Under the pieces are notes generated by a model that worked only from the letters and a program-made list of their open reading frames with translations, was not told where the DNA came from and made no database searches. Shown piece by piece: positions 1 through 6,360 of a stretch of DNA of 7,079 nt. The translations under genes and the position numbers were made by a program. The stretch is from Acholeplasmatales bacterium. Lineage in GTDB: Bacteria > Bacillota_I > Bacilli_A > Acholeplasmatales > Anaeroplasmataceae. The stretch's first letter is position 1, and each line of letters starts with the position of its first letter. The DNA lies in contig JAILBI010000273.1 of the NCBI GenBank assembly GCA_024681175.1, positions 1 to 7,079 of the forward strand. Reading direction: 5' to 3'.

Positions 1-1
1 T

Positions 2-91
2 AATTTATGCTTATCTAATGAAATTATTTCTAATGATTGTTATGTATCATTAAATGGTAAAATATTAATTATTTATTCATTAAAAAAATGA
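2..91 (+). CDS. C-terminal tail of an unidentified upstream protein (partial)
   Basis: The frame starting at base 2 is open from the window edge to a TGA at 89-91, giving 29 residues that end in NGKILIIYSLKK. I do not recognise the protein. The main support is position: its stop codon lies inside the TGAGG ribosome binding site of truB, exactly the arrangement seen between truB and ribF. rbfA, infB or a DHH phosphoesterase often precede truB in Bacillota, but this tail does not resemble the end of any of them as I know them. The other forward frame open from the edge stops at 51-53 and is less likely. A chance open frame in AT-rich DNA remains possible. Confidence 0.4.
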   Translation, partial: NLCLSNEIISNDCYVSLNGKILIIYSLKK

Positions 92-93
92 GG
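89..93 (+). promoter_or_regulatory. truB ribosome binding site overlapping the upstream stop codon
   Basis: TGAGG lies 5 nt before the truB ATG at 99. Its TGA is also the stop of the reading frame that enters from the window edge. The site is weaker than the AGGAGG-type sites of rpsO and of the tautomerase gene downstream, which suggests modest or coupled translation. Confidence 0.6.
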
Positions 94-98
94 TTATT

Positions 99-950
99 AT
101 GGATGGCTTTCTTTTAATTGATAAAGAAAAAAATATATCAAGCTTTAATACTGATTCTAAAATTAAAAAATTATTTGAAACTAAAAAGGTAGGCCATGCA
201 GGAACACTTGATCCTAATGCAACAGGATTACTTATTTTAGGTGTGGGTAAGGCAACTAAATTATTACGCTTTATTGAAAATAAAAATAAAGAATATATAG
301 TTGAAATATTATTTGGTAAAGAATCAGATACATATGATATTGATGGAAATATCATAAAAGAAATAGATATGAATTTTTCTTTAGATGAATTAAAAGAAAA
401 GATTGAAATATTAAAAAATAAGGATACTCAAATACCTCCAATGACTTCGGCTATTAAGGTCAATGGTAAGAAATTATTGGACTATCAAAGACAGGGTAAG
501 AGTATTGAAATAAAAGAAAGAAGTGCTAAAATATATGATATAGAGGTTCTTTCTTTTAAAAAAGAAAATAATTATTTAATATCTGAAATAAGATTAAATG
601 TATCAAAAGGATTTTATGTAAGAAGCTTTGTTCATGATCTTGGTCTTTTATTAAATGGTTGCGCTCTTGCGAAAAATTTAAGAAGAACTAAAATTGGCGA
701 TATATCTATTATAAATTCTAAAAAGGTAGAAGATATTAAAAAGGATGATTTAATTAATATTGAATCATTTTTAAAATATCCTTATCTTGATGTTAATGAA
801 TTTGTTTGTCATCTTGCACAAAATGGTGTTACATTTGATGAAAGACAAACAAATATAAAAGGTCCTTTTTATGTTAGATGTAATGGTAAGGTTGTTGCAT
901 TATATGAAGAGGTAGAAAATAATAAATATAAGCCTGTATTAATATTTTGA
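99..950 (+). CDS. truB: tRNA pseudouridine(55) synthase TruB
   Basis: TruB converts U55 in the T loop of tRNAs to pseudouridine in the cytoplasm. The 283-residue protein is near the usual family length. The catalytic block HAGTLDPNATGLL covers residues 33-45, with D38 as the nucleophilic aspartate. Other family blocks follow in order: KEY at 64-66 before the LFG strand, IPPMTSAIKVNGK at 112-124, SKGFYVRS at 169-176 with the conserved arginine R175, and LRRTKIG at 194-200. A C-terminal RNA-binding (TruB_C/PUA-like) segment follows from about residue 228. The ATG at 99 is chosen because it gives the usual N-terminus (MDGFLLIDK) and follows TGAGG. The gene is visibly more AT-rich in codon choice than rpsO or pnp. 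It is co-transcribed with ribF, whose ribosome binding site overlaps the truB stop. Confidence 0.96.
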   Translation: MDGFLLIDKEKNISSFNTDSKIKKLFETKKVGHAGTLDPNATGLLILGVGKATKLLRFIENKNKEYIVEILFGKESDTYDIDGNIIKEIDMNFSLDELKEKIEILKNKDTQIPPMTSAIKVNGKKLLDYQRQGKSIEIKERSAKIYDIEVLSFKKENNYLISEIRLNVSKGFYVRSFVHDLGLLLNGCALAKNLRRTKIGDISIINSKKVEDIKKDDLINIESFLKYPYLDVNEFVCHLAQNGVTFDERQTNIKGPFYVRCNGKVVALYEEVENNKYKPVLIF

Positions 951-952
951 GG
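948..952 (+). promoter_or_regulatory. ribF ribosome binding site overlapping the truB stop
   Basis: TGAGG at 948-952 contains the truB TGA stop (948-950) and lies 6 nt before the ATG at 959. It decides the ribF start in favour of ATG 959 over the in-frame TTG at 947, which would overlap truB and has no ribosome binding site of its own. The layout suggests translational coupling. Confidence 0.65.
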
Positions 953-958
953 TTTTTT

Positions 959-1861
959 ATGAAAACAATTTTTGTTAAGAATCAAGAATTTAAAAAATTA
1001 CCTGAGCCTGTTTGTGCGGCCATTGGTAATTTTGATGGTGTTCATTTAGGACATCAAAAATTATTTGATGAATGTAAAAGACATAATTTAAAATCAGCAG
1101 TTTTAACATTTTATCCTCATCCATCAGTATTTTTAAAAAAGATTAAAAATTATCCTTTAGTAACTCCAATTGAGCATAAGATTGAAATTATTGAATCAAT
1201 GGGTATTGATTATTTAATAATCATTGAATTTAATGATGAATTTGCCAATATGGATAAGGATGAATTTATTAAAAAAATTAAAATGCTTGGCATTAAAAGT
1301 ATTGTTTGTGGTTATGATTTTACTTTTGGTAAATATGCCCTTGGTGATAAGGATGATTTAGCTAAGGAATTTGATTTATATGTTGTTGAAAAATATATTT
1401 ATGATAATGTAAGAGTATCTACAACGTATACAAGAGAATTATTACAATCTGGTAATGTGTATGAAGCATCTAGAATGCTTGGAAGAGAATATTCAATTAA
1501 GGGTGAAGTAATTAAAGGCTTAGGATATGGTAAGGAATTAGGATATCCTACTGCAAATATTGATTATACTAATTATTTATTACCGATGACTGGTGTTTAT
1601 TTAGCTAAAGTAAAGATTGCAAATAAAATATATAATGGTATGGCAAATATTGGTCATAATCCTACTGTATCATTTAGAGATAAGCCTTCATTAGAGGTTA
1701 ATATATTTGATTTTGATAAAGATATATATGGACTTAATATAGAAATATTCTTTATTGAAAGAATAAGAAATGAATCTAAATTTAATAATTTAGATATGCT
1801 TAAAAATCAATTAGAAAAAGATAAAAATGAATGCTTAAAATTATTAGAAAAGAAAGAGTAA
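959..1861 (+). CDS. ribF: Bifunctional riboflavin kinase / FAD synthetase RibF
   Basis: RibF phosphorylates riboflavin to FMN and then adenylates FMN to FAD. From ATG 959 the protein has 300 residues, the normal length for the two-domain bacterial enzyme. The N-terminal FAD synthetase domain (about 1-175) shows GNFDGVHLGH at 23-32, the TFYPHP strand at 50-55, CGYDFTFGK at 117-125, and VSTTYTR at 153-159 in place of the usual (I/V)SST-x-IR motif. The C-terminal riboflavin kinase domain (about 178-298) shows GYPTAN at 195-200, GVYLAKV at 212-218, IGHNPTV at 231-237 and the catalytic glutamate E246 in LEVNIFDFD. Both activities therefore look intact. The gene follows truB with coupled signals, a common pairing in bacteria. 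A hairpin terminator overlaps its stop. No FMN riboswitch is seen, as expected for an operon-internal gene. Confidence 0.96.
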   Translation: MKTIFVKNQEFKKLPEPVCAAIGNFDGVHLGHQKLFDECKRHNLKSAVLTFYPHPSVFLKKIKNYPLVTPIEHKIEIIESMGIDYLIIIEFNDEFANMDKDEFIKKIKMLGIKSIVCGYDFTFGKYALGDKDDLAKEFDLYVVEKYIYDNVRVSTTYTRELLQSGNVYEASRMLGREYSIKGEVIKGLGYGKELGYPTANIDYTNYLLPMTGVYLAKVKIANKIYNGMANIGHNPTVSFRDKPSLEVNIFDFDKDIYGLNIEIFFIERIRNESKFNNLDMLKNQLEKDKNECLKLLEKKE

Positions 1862-1880
1862 TTTATTTTACTCTTTTTTT
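1853..1880 (+). terminator. Intrinsic terminator of the truB-ribF operon
   Basis: AAAGAGTAA (1853-1861) pairs with TTACTCTTT (1868-1876) around a 6-nt loop, followed by T residues to 1880. The ribF stop codon forms part of the 5' arm. The 9-bp stem can gain two weaker outer pairs. Confidence 0.85.
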
Positions 1881-1941
1881 ATTGTAATAATTGTTCTTTT
1901 TGTCTTATTTGTAAGATAATCATAATTTTTAATAAAAATAC

Positions 1942-1969
1942 TTGATTATTATTTTATTTGTTATAAAAT
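1942..1969 (+). promoter_or_regulatory. Probable sigma-A type promoter of rpsO
   Basis: TTGATT (1942-1947) and TAAAAT (1964-1969) are separated by 16 nt; TATAAA at 1962-1967 is an overlapping alternative -10. Transcription would start near 1975, at the 5' arm of the leader hairpin. A weaker candidate, TTGTTC at 1891 with GATAAT at 1915, lies upstream. Confidence 0.55.
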
Positions 1970-1972
1970 ATT

Positions 1973-2036
1973 TAAGACGCATGCGTGGTATGTAGATTCC
2001 TCGTCTTATACGTTGTATGTCGCCAATAATTTAAAA
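1973..2036 (+). promoter_or_regulatory. Structured rpsO leader, candidate S15 autoregulatory element
   Basis: The roughly 75-nt leader is much richer in G and C than the DNA around it. TAAGACG (1973-1979) pairs perfectly with CGTCTTA (2002-2008). ATAC (2008-2011) can pair with GTAT (2015-2018), sharing base 2008. TGG (1986-1988) can pair with CCA (2023-2025), which hints at an alternative or three-way fold. An ACGCATGCGT palindrome (1977-1986) and two GTATGT copies (1989-1994 and 2015-2020) add to the structure. S15 is known to repress its own mRNA by binding leader RNA in several bacteria, with structures that differ between phyla. The position and folding fit that role; the assignment is inference. 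Confidence 0.4.
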
Positions 2037-2052
2037 CAGGAGGAAAATTAAA

Positions 2053-2322
2053 ATGGCTTTAACTAAGGAAGTAAAAGAAAATATCGTTAAGACTTATGGT
2101 AAGAACGATAAGGATACTGGTTCTGTAGAAGTACAAATCGCTTTATTAACTCAAGAAATCAATGATCTTAATAAGCATTTCGAAACTAATATCCATGATT
2201 TCCAATCTAAGCGTGGTTTAATGATTAAGATTGGTCATAGAAGAAGACTTCTTGCATACCTTAAGGACACTGATCTTAAGGGTTATGAAGAATTATGCAA
2301 CAAGCTTGGACTTCGTAAGTAA
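2053..2322 (+). CDS. rpsO: 30S ribosomal protein S15
   Basis: S15 is a primary 16S rRNA binding protein that nucleates assembly of the 30S platform. The 89-residue length is exactly that of most bacterial S15 proteins. Family blocks are TGSVEVQIALLT at 22-33, H42, D49, SKRGL at 52-56 and RRRLLAYLK starting near residue 63. H42, D49 and S52 match the rRNA-contacting positions of E. coli S15, whereas the usual HH before that serine is FQ (50-51). ATG 2053 follows AGGAGG at 2038-2043 with 9 nt spacing, a strong site. Codons such as ATC, TTC and AAG are more frequent than in truB or ribF, as expected of a highly expressed gene. It is a single-gene unit with its own promoter, leader and terminator. 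Confidence 0.98.
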   Translation: MALTKEVKENIVKTYGKNDKDTGSVEVQIALLTQEINDLNKHFETNIHDFQSKRGLMIKIGHRRRLLAYLKDTDLKGYEELCNKLGLRK

Positions 2323-2326
2323 TATT

Positions 2327-2353
2327 AACCCTCAATTGAGGGTTTTTATTTTT
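2327..2353 (+). terminator. Intrinsic terminator of rpsO
   Basis: AACCCTC (2327-2333) pairs with GAGGGTT (2338-2344) around AATT, followed by a T-rich tract to 2353. It begins 4 nt after the rpsO stop. Confidence 0.92.
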
Positions 2354-2365
2354 AATAAATTGAGA

Positions 2366-2371
2366 TATAAT
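2366..2371 (+). promoter_or_regulatory. -10 box of the trpB2-tautomerase operon
   Basis: A perfect TATAAT at 2366-2371 is followed by a short leader of about 24 nt, with AAGGAG at 2388-2393 placed 8 nt before ATG 2402. The -35 region (about 2343-2348) is only T-rich and overlaps the rpsO terminator tail, so the -35 is weak. There is no room for a T-box or trp attenuator between this box and the gene. Confidence 0.5.
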
Positions 2372-2401
2372 AATTATGTTATTATTTAAGGAGCAAAGAT
2401 A

Positions 2402-3772
2402 ATGAAAAATAATGAAAAATATAAAATTTATTTAGAAGAGGATGAAATTCCTACACAATGGTATAACGTTAGAGCTGATATGAAAATTAAACCAGCTCCA
2501 CTTATTAATCCTGCAACAATGAAGCCTGCAACACTTGAGGATTTAAAGCCTGTATTTTGTGAAGAATTAGCTAAACAGGAATTAGATGATAATACTAGAT
2601 ATTTTGATATTCCAGAAGAAATTCAAAAATTTTATAAAATGTATAGACCATCTCCACTTGTAAGAGCTTATTTTTTAGAAGAAGCATTAGGTACTCCAGC
2701 TCATATTTATTATAAATTTGAAGGAAATAATACTTCAGGATCACATAAATTAAATTCAGCAGTTGCCCAGGTTTATTATGCTAAAAAGCAAGGATTAAAG
2801 GGTACTACAACTGAAACAGGTGCAGGTCAATGGGGTACTGCAGTATCTATGGCATCTGCATTCTTCAAAATGGATTCTAAGGTATATATGGTTAAGGTTT
2901 CTTATGAACAAAAGCCATTTAGAAGAGAAGTTATGAGAACATATGGTGCCCAGGTTACACCATCTCCATCTATGACTACTGAGATTGGTAAGAAAATTTT
3001 AGCTGAGCATCCTGGTACAACAGGATCATTAGGATGTGCAATTTCAGAAGCTGTAGAGGTTGCAGTAAAGACACCTGGATATAGATATATTTTAGGTTCT
3101 GTATTAAATCAAGTATTATTACATCAATCAATTATTGGTCTTGAAGCTAAAAAGGCATTTGATAAAATTGGTGTTAAGCCTGATATCATCATTGGCTGTG
3201 CTGGTGGTGGATCAAATTTAGGTGGTTTAATTTCTCCATTTATGGGTGAGAAATTAAGAGGTGAAGCTGATTATAGATTTATTGCAGTAGAGCCTGCATC
3301 ATGTCCAAGCTTAACAAGAGGTGTATTTGCATATGATTTTGCAGATACAGGAAAGATTTGTCCTTTAGCTAAGATGTATACTTTAGGATCTAATTTTATT
3401 CCATCTGCAAACCATGCAGGAGGATTAAGATATCATGGTATGAGCCCAATTATATCTGAGCTTTATCATGAAGGATTAATTGAAGCAAGATCAGTTGAAC
3501 AAACAAAGGTATTTGAAGCAGCTGAATTATTTGCAAGAACAGAAGGTATTTTACCTGCACCAGAATCAAGCCATGCAATTAAAGCTGCAATAGATGAAGC
3601 TTTAAAATGTAAAGAAACTGGTGAAGCTAAAAATATTTTATTTGGCTTAACAGGAACTGGTTATTTCGATTTAGTTGCATATCAGAAATTCCATGATGGT
3701 GAAATGACTGATTATATTCCAACTGATGAAGAATTACAAAAATCATTTGATACTTTACCAAAGGTAAAATAA
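2402..3772 (+). CDS. trpB: TrpB2-type tryptophan synthase beta-like PLP enzyme
   Basis: This is a fold-type II PLP enzyme of the TrpB2 (TrpB-like) branch; known members join indole with serine or O-phosphoserine to make tryptophan, or act without TrpA. The 456 residues match TrpB2 (about 430-460), longer than TrpB1 (about 400). Visible features are RPSPL at 82-86, GTPAHIYYKFEG at 97-108, GSHKLNSA at 113-120 with K116 as the Schiff-base lysine, ETGAGQWG at 138-145 with catalytic E138 and the TrpB2-style W where TrpB1 has H, the GGGSN phosphate loop at 268-272, and PAPESSHA at 385-392. The segment facing the PLP ring nitrogen reads LTGTG (416-420) rather than the usual LSGHG. No trpA or other trp gene is nearby. 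The downstream tautomerase gene follows after 24 nt in the same operon. Indole salvage, a serine or phosphoserine lyase reaction, or another beta-substitution are all possible. Confidence 0.9.
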   Translation: MKNNEKYKIYLEEDEIPTQWYNVRADMKIKPAPLINPATMKPATLEDLKPVFCEELAKQELDDNTRYFDIPEEIQKFYKMYRPSPLVRAYFLEEALGTPAHIYYKFEGNNTSGSHKLNSAVAQVYYAKKQGLKGTTTETGAGQWGTAVSMASAFFKMDSKVYMVKVSYEQKPFRREVMRTYGAQVTPSPSMTTEIGKKILAEHPGTTGSLGCAISEAVEVAVKTPGYRYILGSVLNQVLLHQSIIGLEAKKAFDKIGVKPDIIIGCAGGGSNLGGLISPFMGEKLRGEADYRFIAVEPASCPSLTRGVFAYDFADTGKICPLAKMYTLGSNFIPSANHAGGLRYHGMSPIISELYHEGLIEARSVEQTKVFEAAELFARTEGILPAPESSHAIKAAIDEALKCKETGEAKNILFGLTGTGYFDLVAYQKFHDGEMTDYIPTDEELQKSFDTLPKVK

Positions 3773-3796
3773 AATAAATTTAAAGGAGGGTTATAT

Positions 3797-4027
3797 ATGC
3801 CACATGTAACAATTAAATGCTATAAGGGTAGAACTGAAGAAGTTAAACAAAAATGTGCTGATAAAATTGCAAAGGATATTGCAGAGCTTTTAGGCTGTGA
3901 TATTTCTCATGTTTCTATTTCAATTAAGGATTATGAAAAAGCTGATTGGAAAGAAAAGGTTTGGGATGTAGATATTGAGCCTGAAATGGATGAGCTTTAT
4001 AAAAAGCCAGAATATAAACCAGAATAA
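3797..4027 (+). CDS. pptA: 4-oxalocrotonate tautomerase family protein, PptA/YdcE-like
   Basis: Small tautomerases of this family use an N-terminal proline, exposed by Met removal, as a general base to interconvert enol and keto forms. Here Pro follows the start Met. The start MPH-x-x-IKC and the tail with IW/VW-D, P-x-M-x-x-L and KKP-x-Y resemble E. coli PptA (YdcE, 77 residues), which acts on the enol of phenylpyruvate in vitro. The protein has 76 residues, longer than the 62 of classical 4-oxalocrotonate tautomerase. Numbered from the mature proline, Arg11 is present, position 39 (Arg in the classical enzyme) is Ser, and Trp stands near the position of Phe50. The C-terminus carries two copies of a YK(K)PE motif. 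ATG 3797 follows AAAGGAGG at 3782-3789, a very strong site, 24 nt after trpB2. The natural substrate is unknown. Confidence 0.82.
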   Translation: MPHVTIKCYKGRTEEVKQKCADKIAKDIAELLGCDISHVSISIKDYEKADWKEKVWDVDIEPEMDELYKKPEYKPE

Positions 4028-4033
4028 TAATTT

Positions 4034-4087
4034 AAGCCTTTATTTAAGCTGTTTTTAAATAGTTTTTATAAGGGCTTTTATTTTTTT
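4034..4087 (+). terminator. Long hairpin terminator after the tautomerase gene
   Basis: AAGCCTTTAT (4034-4043) pairs with ATAAGGGCTT (4068-4077), 10 bp with one G-U. Inside it, AAGCTGT (4046-4052) can pair with ATAGTTT (4059-4065) using G-U pairs, making an extended stem. A T-rich tract runs to 4087. Confidence 0.85.
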
Positions 4088-4117
4088 AAAAATAAAGCGT
4101 GTATATTTTTTTTAATG

Positions 4118-4126
4118 TGTTATAAT
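4118..4126 (+). promoter_or_regulatory. Extended -10 promoter of pnp
   Basis: TG-T-TATAAT (4118-4126) is a complete extended -10 element. The -35 region around 4098-4104 is poor, which an extended -10 often compensates. Transcription would start near 4132-4134, leaving a leader of only about 20 nt. Confidence 0.7.
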
Positions 4127-4138
4127 ATACGAGTATGT

Positions 4139-4144
4139 AAGGAG
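4139..4144 (+). promoter_or_regulatory. pnp ribosome binding site
   Basis: AAGGAG lies 9 nt before ATG 4154 and decides the start. The longer in-frame ATG at 4115 lies upstream of the -10 box and outside the predicted transcript. Confidence 0.8.
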
Positions 4145-4153
4145 AAAAAAGAA

Positions 4154-6322
4154 ATGGAAGATATTAAACGTTTCGAATACAACTGGGCAGGAAGAAACCT
4201 TTCAGTTGAAATCGGAGAAGTTGCCAAACAAGCAAATGGCGCTTGTGTAGTTCGTTATGGCGACACAGTAGTTTTAACAGCAGTAGTTTCAAATAATATT
4301 GAATCTACTCAAGACTTTTTCCCATTAATGGTTTTATACCAGGAAAAGTTATATGCAGCAGGAAAGATTCCTGGCGGCTTTATGAGAAGAGAAGGAAAGC
4401 TATCAACTCATGAAACATTAGTTTCAAGATTAATTGATAGACCTATTCGTCCTTTATTCGCAGATGGATTTAATAATGAAGTACAGGTAGTAAATACTGT
4501 ATTATCATATGACCCTGATTGTTCATCAGCTATGGCAGCAATGCTTGGCTCATCAATTGCACTTGGAATTTCAGATATTCCTTTTGAAGGACCTATCGCA
4601 GGTGTTGTTGTTGGAAAAATTGATGGTGAGCTTGTAATTAACCCTACACCTGAACAATTAGAACAATCTACAATTAATTTAACAGTTGCAGGTACACATA
4701 AGGCAATTAACATGGTTGAAGCTGGTGCGAAATTCGTTTCAGAAGATGAAATGTGGGAAGCATTAAAATTTGGTCATGCTGAAATTCAAAGATTATGTGA
4801 ATTCCAAGAAAAGATTATAAAAGAAGTTGGCAGAGAAAAATATGTACCAAAATTATTCTCTGTTGATAAGGATATTGAAAAAGCAGTTAAAGCATTTGCT
4901 GAAGATAAAATGTTAAAGGCTATCAAAGTTGAAGATAAGCTTGAACGTTATGCAGCAATTGATAAAGTAAATCAAGATACTTTAGAAGAATTTGGTAAAA
5001 AGGTATTTATCAAAGACTTAGGCGATATTAAGGTTGAAGATACTGATGCAAAAGCTTTATATTTAAAGAATGTTCAATATGTATTAGATGAAATTTTACA
5101 TGGCGAAGTAAGAAGAATGATCGCTGTTGATAAAATTAGACCTGATGGAAGAGCTGTTGATGAAATCAGACCACTTTCATCTAGAGTTGATGTTTTACCA
5201 AGAGCTCATGGATCAGCATTATTCACAAGAGGTCAAACTCAATCTTTAGGTGTTGTAACATTAGCTCCATTATCTGATGCTCAAATCGTTGATGGCTTAG
5301 ATGATGAAGATAATAAGAGATTTATGCTTCATTATAACTTCCCAGCATTCTCAGTTGGTGAATCAGGAAGATATGGTGCTCCAGGAAGAAGAGAAATTGG
5401 TCATGGTGCACTTGGTGAAAGAGCATTATCTTATATTATTCCATCAGTTGAGGAATTCCCATATACAATTCGTGTTGTATCTGAAATTTTAGAATCAAAT
5501 GGTTCTTCAAGCCAAGCAACTATTTGTTCAGGCACATTAGCTTTAATGGCTGCAGGTGTTCCAATTAAGGCTCCTGTTGCAGGTATTGCTATGGGCTTAA
5601 TTATGCAAGATGAAAAGAATTATACAATTTTAACTGATATCCAAGGTATGGAAGATCATCTTGGCGATATGGATTTCAAGGTAGCAGGTACTACTGAAGG
5701 AATCACAGCTTTACAAATGGATATTAAAGTAAGAGGTATCTCTTATGAAATTTTACGTGAAGCTTTAGCACAAGCTAAAAAAGGTAGAATTGAAATTCTT
5801 GAACATATGAAAACTACTATTGCAGCTCCAAGAAAAGAATTATCTAAGTGGGCTCCAAAGGTATTATCTGCAGTTATTAACCCAGATAAGATTAAAGATA
5901 TCATTGGTTCAGGTGGAAAGACAATCAATGAAACAATTGCAAAATTTGACAATGTTAAGATTGATGTTGAACAAGATGGTAGATTATATGTAATGCATGA
6001 TAATTATGATACAGCTAAGGAATGTATTGAATATATTTTAAATTCAATTAGAGAAGCTGAAGTTGGTAAGATTTATCAAGGTAAGGTTACAAGAATTGAA
6101 CCATATGGTGTATTTGTATCACTTTGGGAAGGCTGTGAAGGCTTATGTCACATTTCTAAGCTTGCTTTAGATAGAGTTGAAAAATGTGAAGATGTAGTTT
6201 CTCTTGGTGATGAAATCATCGTTAAGTGCATCAAGGTTAATGAAAAAGGTCAAATTGACTTATCAAGAAAAGATGCATTAAAGGATGCTTCAAAGAAGAA
6301 TTCTAAAAAAGAATCAGAATAA
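4154..6322 (+). CDS. pnp: Polyribonucleotide nucleotidyltransferase (PNPase)
   Basis: PNPase is a trimeric, phosphate-dependent 3'-to-5' exoribonuclease that degrades and trims RNA in the cytoplasm. From ATG 4154 it has 722 residues, normal for the family. Domains in order: a first RNase PH-like domain with [18 protein letters not shown] and [12 protein letters not shown] in the first 110 residues; a helical linker; a second RNase PH domain starting near [13 protein letters not shown], with [10 protein letters not shown] and the catalytic [13 protein letters not shown] block in which D501 and D507 match E. coli D486 and D492; a KH domain with GSGG at 585-588; and an S1 domain from about 638, ending in a Lys/Ser/Glu-rich tail. 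All core motifs look intact. pnp normally lies next to rpsO; here a two-gene operon separates them. No terminator follows, so transcripts probably continue into rnpB. Confidence 0.98.
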   Translation: MEDIKRFEYNWAGRNLSVEIGEVAKQANGACVVRYGDTVVLTAVVSNNIESTQDFFPLMVLYQEKLYAAGKIPGGFMRREGKLSTHETLVSRLIDRPIRPLFADGFNNEVQVVNTVLSYDPDCSSAMAAMLGSSIALGISDIPFEGPIAGVVVGKIDGELVINPTPEQLEQSTINLTVAGTHKAINMVEAGAKFVSEDEMWEALKFGHAEIQRLCEFQEKIIKEVGREKYVPKLFSVDKDIEKAVKAFAEDKMLKAIKVEDKLERYAAIDKVNQDTLEEFGKKVFIKDLGDIKVEDTDAKALYLKNVQYVLDEILHGEVRRMIAVDKIRPDGRAVDEIRPLSSRVDVLPRAHGSALFTRGQTQSLGVVTLAPLSDAQIVDGLDDEDNKRFMLHYNFPAFSVGESGRYGAPGRREIGHGALGERALSYIIPSVEEFPYTIRVVSEILESNGSSSQATICSGTLALMAAGVPIKAPVAGIAMGLIMQDEKNYTILTDIQGMEDHLGDMDFKVAGTTEGITALQMDIKVRGISYEILREALAQAKKGRIEILEHMKTTIAAPRKELSKWAPKVLSAVINPDKIKDIIGSGGKTINETIAKFDNVKIDVEQDGRLYVMHDNYDTAKECIEYILNSIREAEVGKIYQGKVTRIEPYGVFVSLWEGCEGLCHISKLALDRVEKCEDVVSLGDEIIVKCIKVNEKGQIDLSRKDALKDASKKNSKKESE

Positions 6323-6325
6323 ATC

Positions 6326-6354
6326 TTGATTTTTAAATAAAATAAAAATAGAAT
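6326..6354 (+). promoter_or_regulatory. Promoter of rnpB
   Basis: TTGATT (6326-6331) and TAGAAT (6349-6354) are 17 nt apart, the ideal spacing. The -10 box ends 6 nt before G6361, the proposed first base of the RNase P RNA. The promoter fills most of the 38-nt gap after the pnp stop. Confidence 0.75.
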
Positions 6355-6360
6355 TTTATT

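Noticed and set aside
80..355. Minus-strand open frame across the start of truB
   Set aside because: It is the antisense of the conserved TruB N-terminus and catalytic block; no family resemblance.
947..961. TTG at 947 as the ribF start
   Set aside because: It overlaps the truB stop, has no ribosome binding site, and adds four residues ahead of an ATG that has TGAGG at the right distance.
1891..1920. Earlier promoter-like pair (TTGTTC ... GATAAT) and a 5-bp TCTTA/TAAGA hairpin
   Set aside because: The boxes are weaker than those at 1942-1969, the spacing of 18 nt is less good, and such matches are frequent in AT-rich DNA.
4408..4713. Minus-strand open frame of 101 codons inside pnp
   Set aside because: It is antisense to conserved PNPase sequence, has no recognisable protein motif and no ribosome binding site I could support.
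6336..6360. Inverted repeat AATAAAAT/ATTTTATT after pnp, as a possible pnp terminator
   Set aside because: The stem is purely A-T with a 9-nt loop and is followed directly by GCAGTC of rnpB, not by a T tract; it also overlaps the rnpB -10 box.
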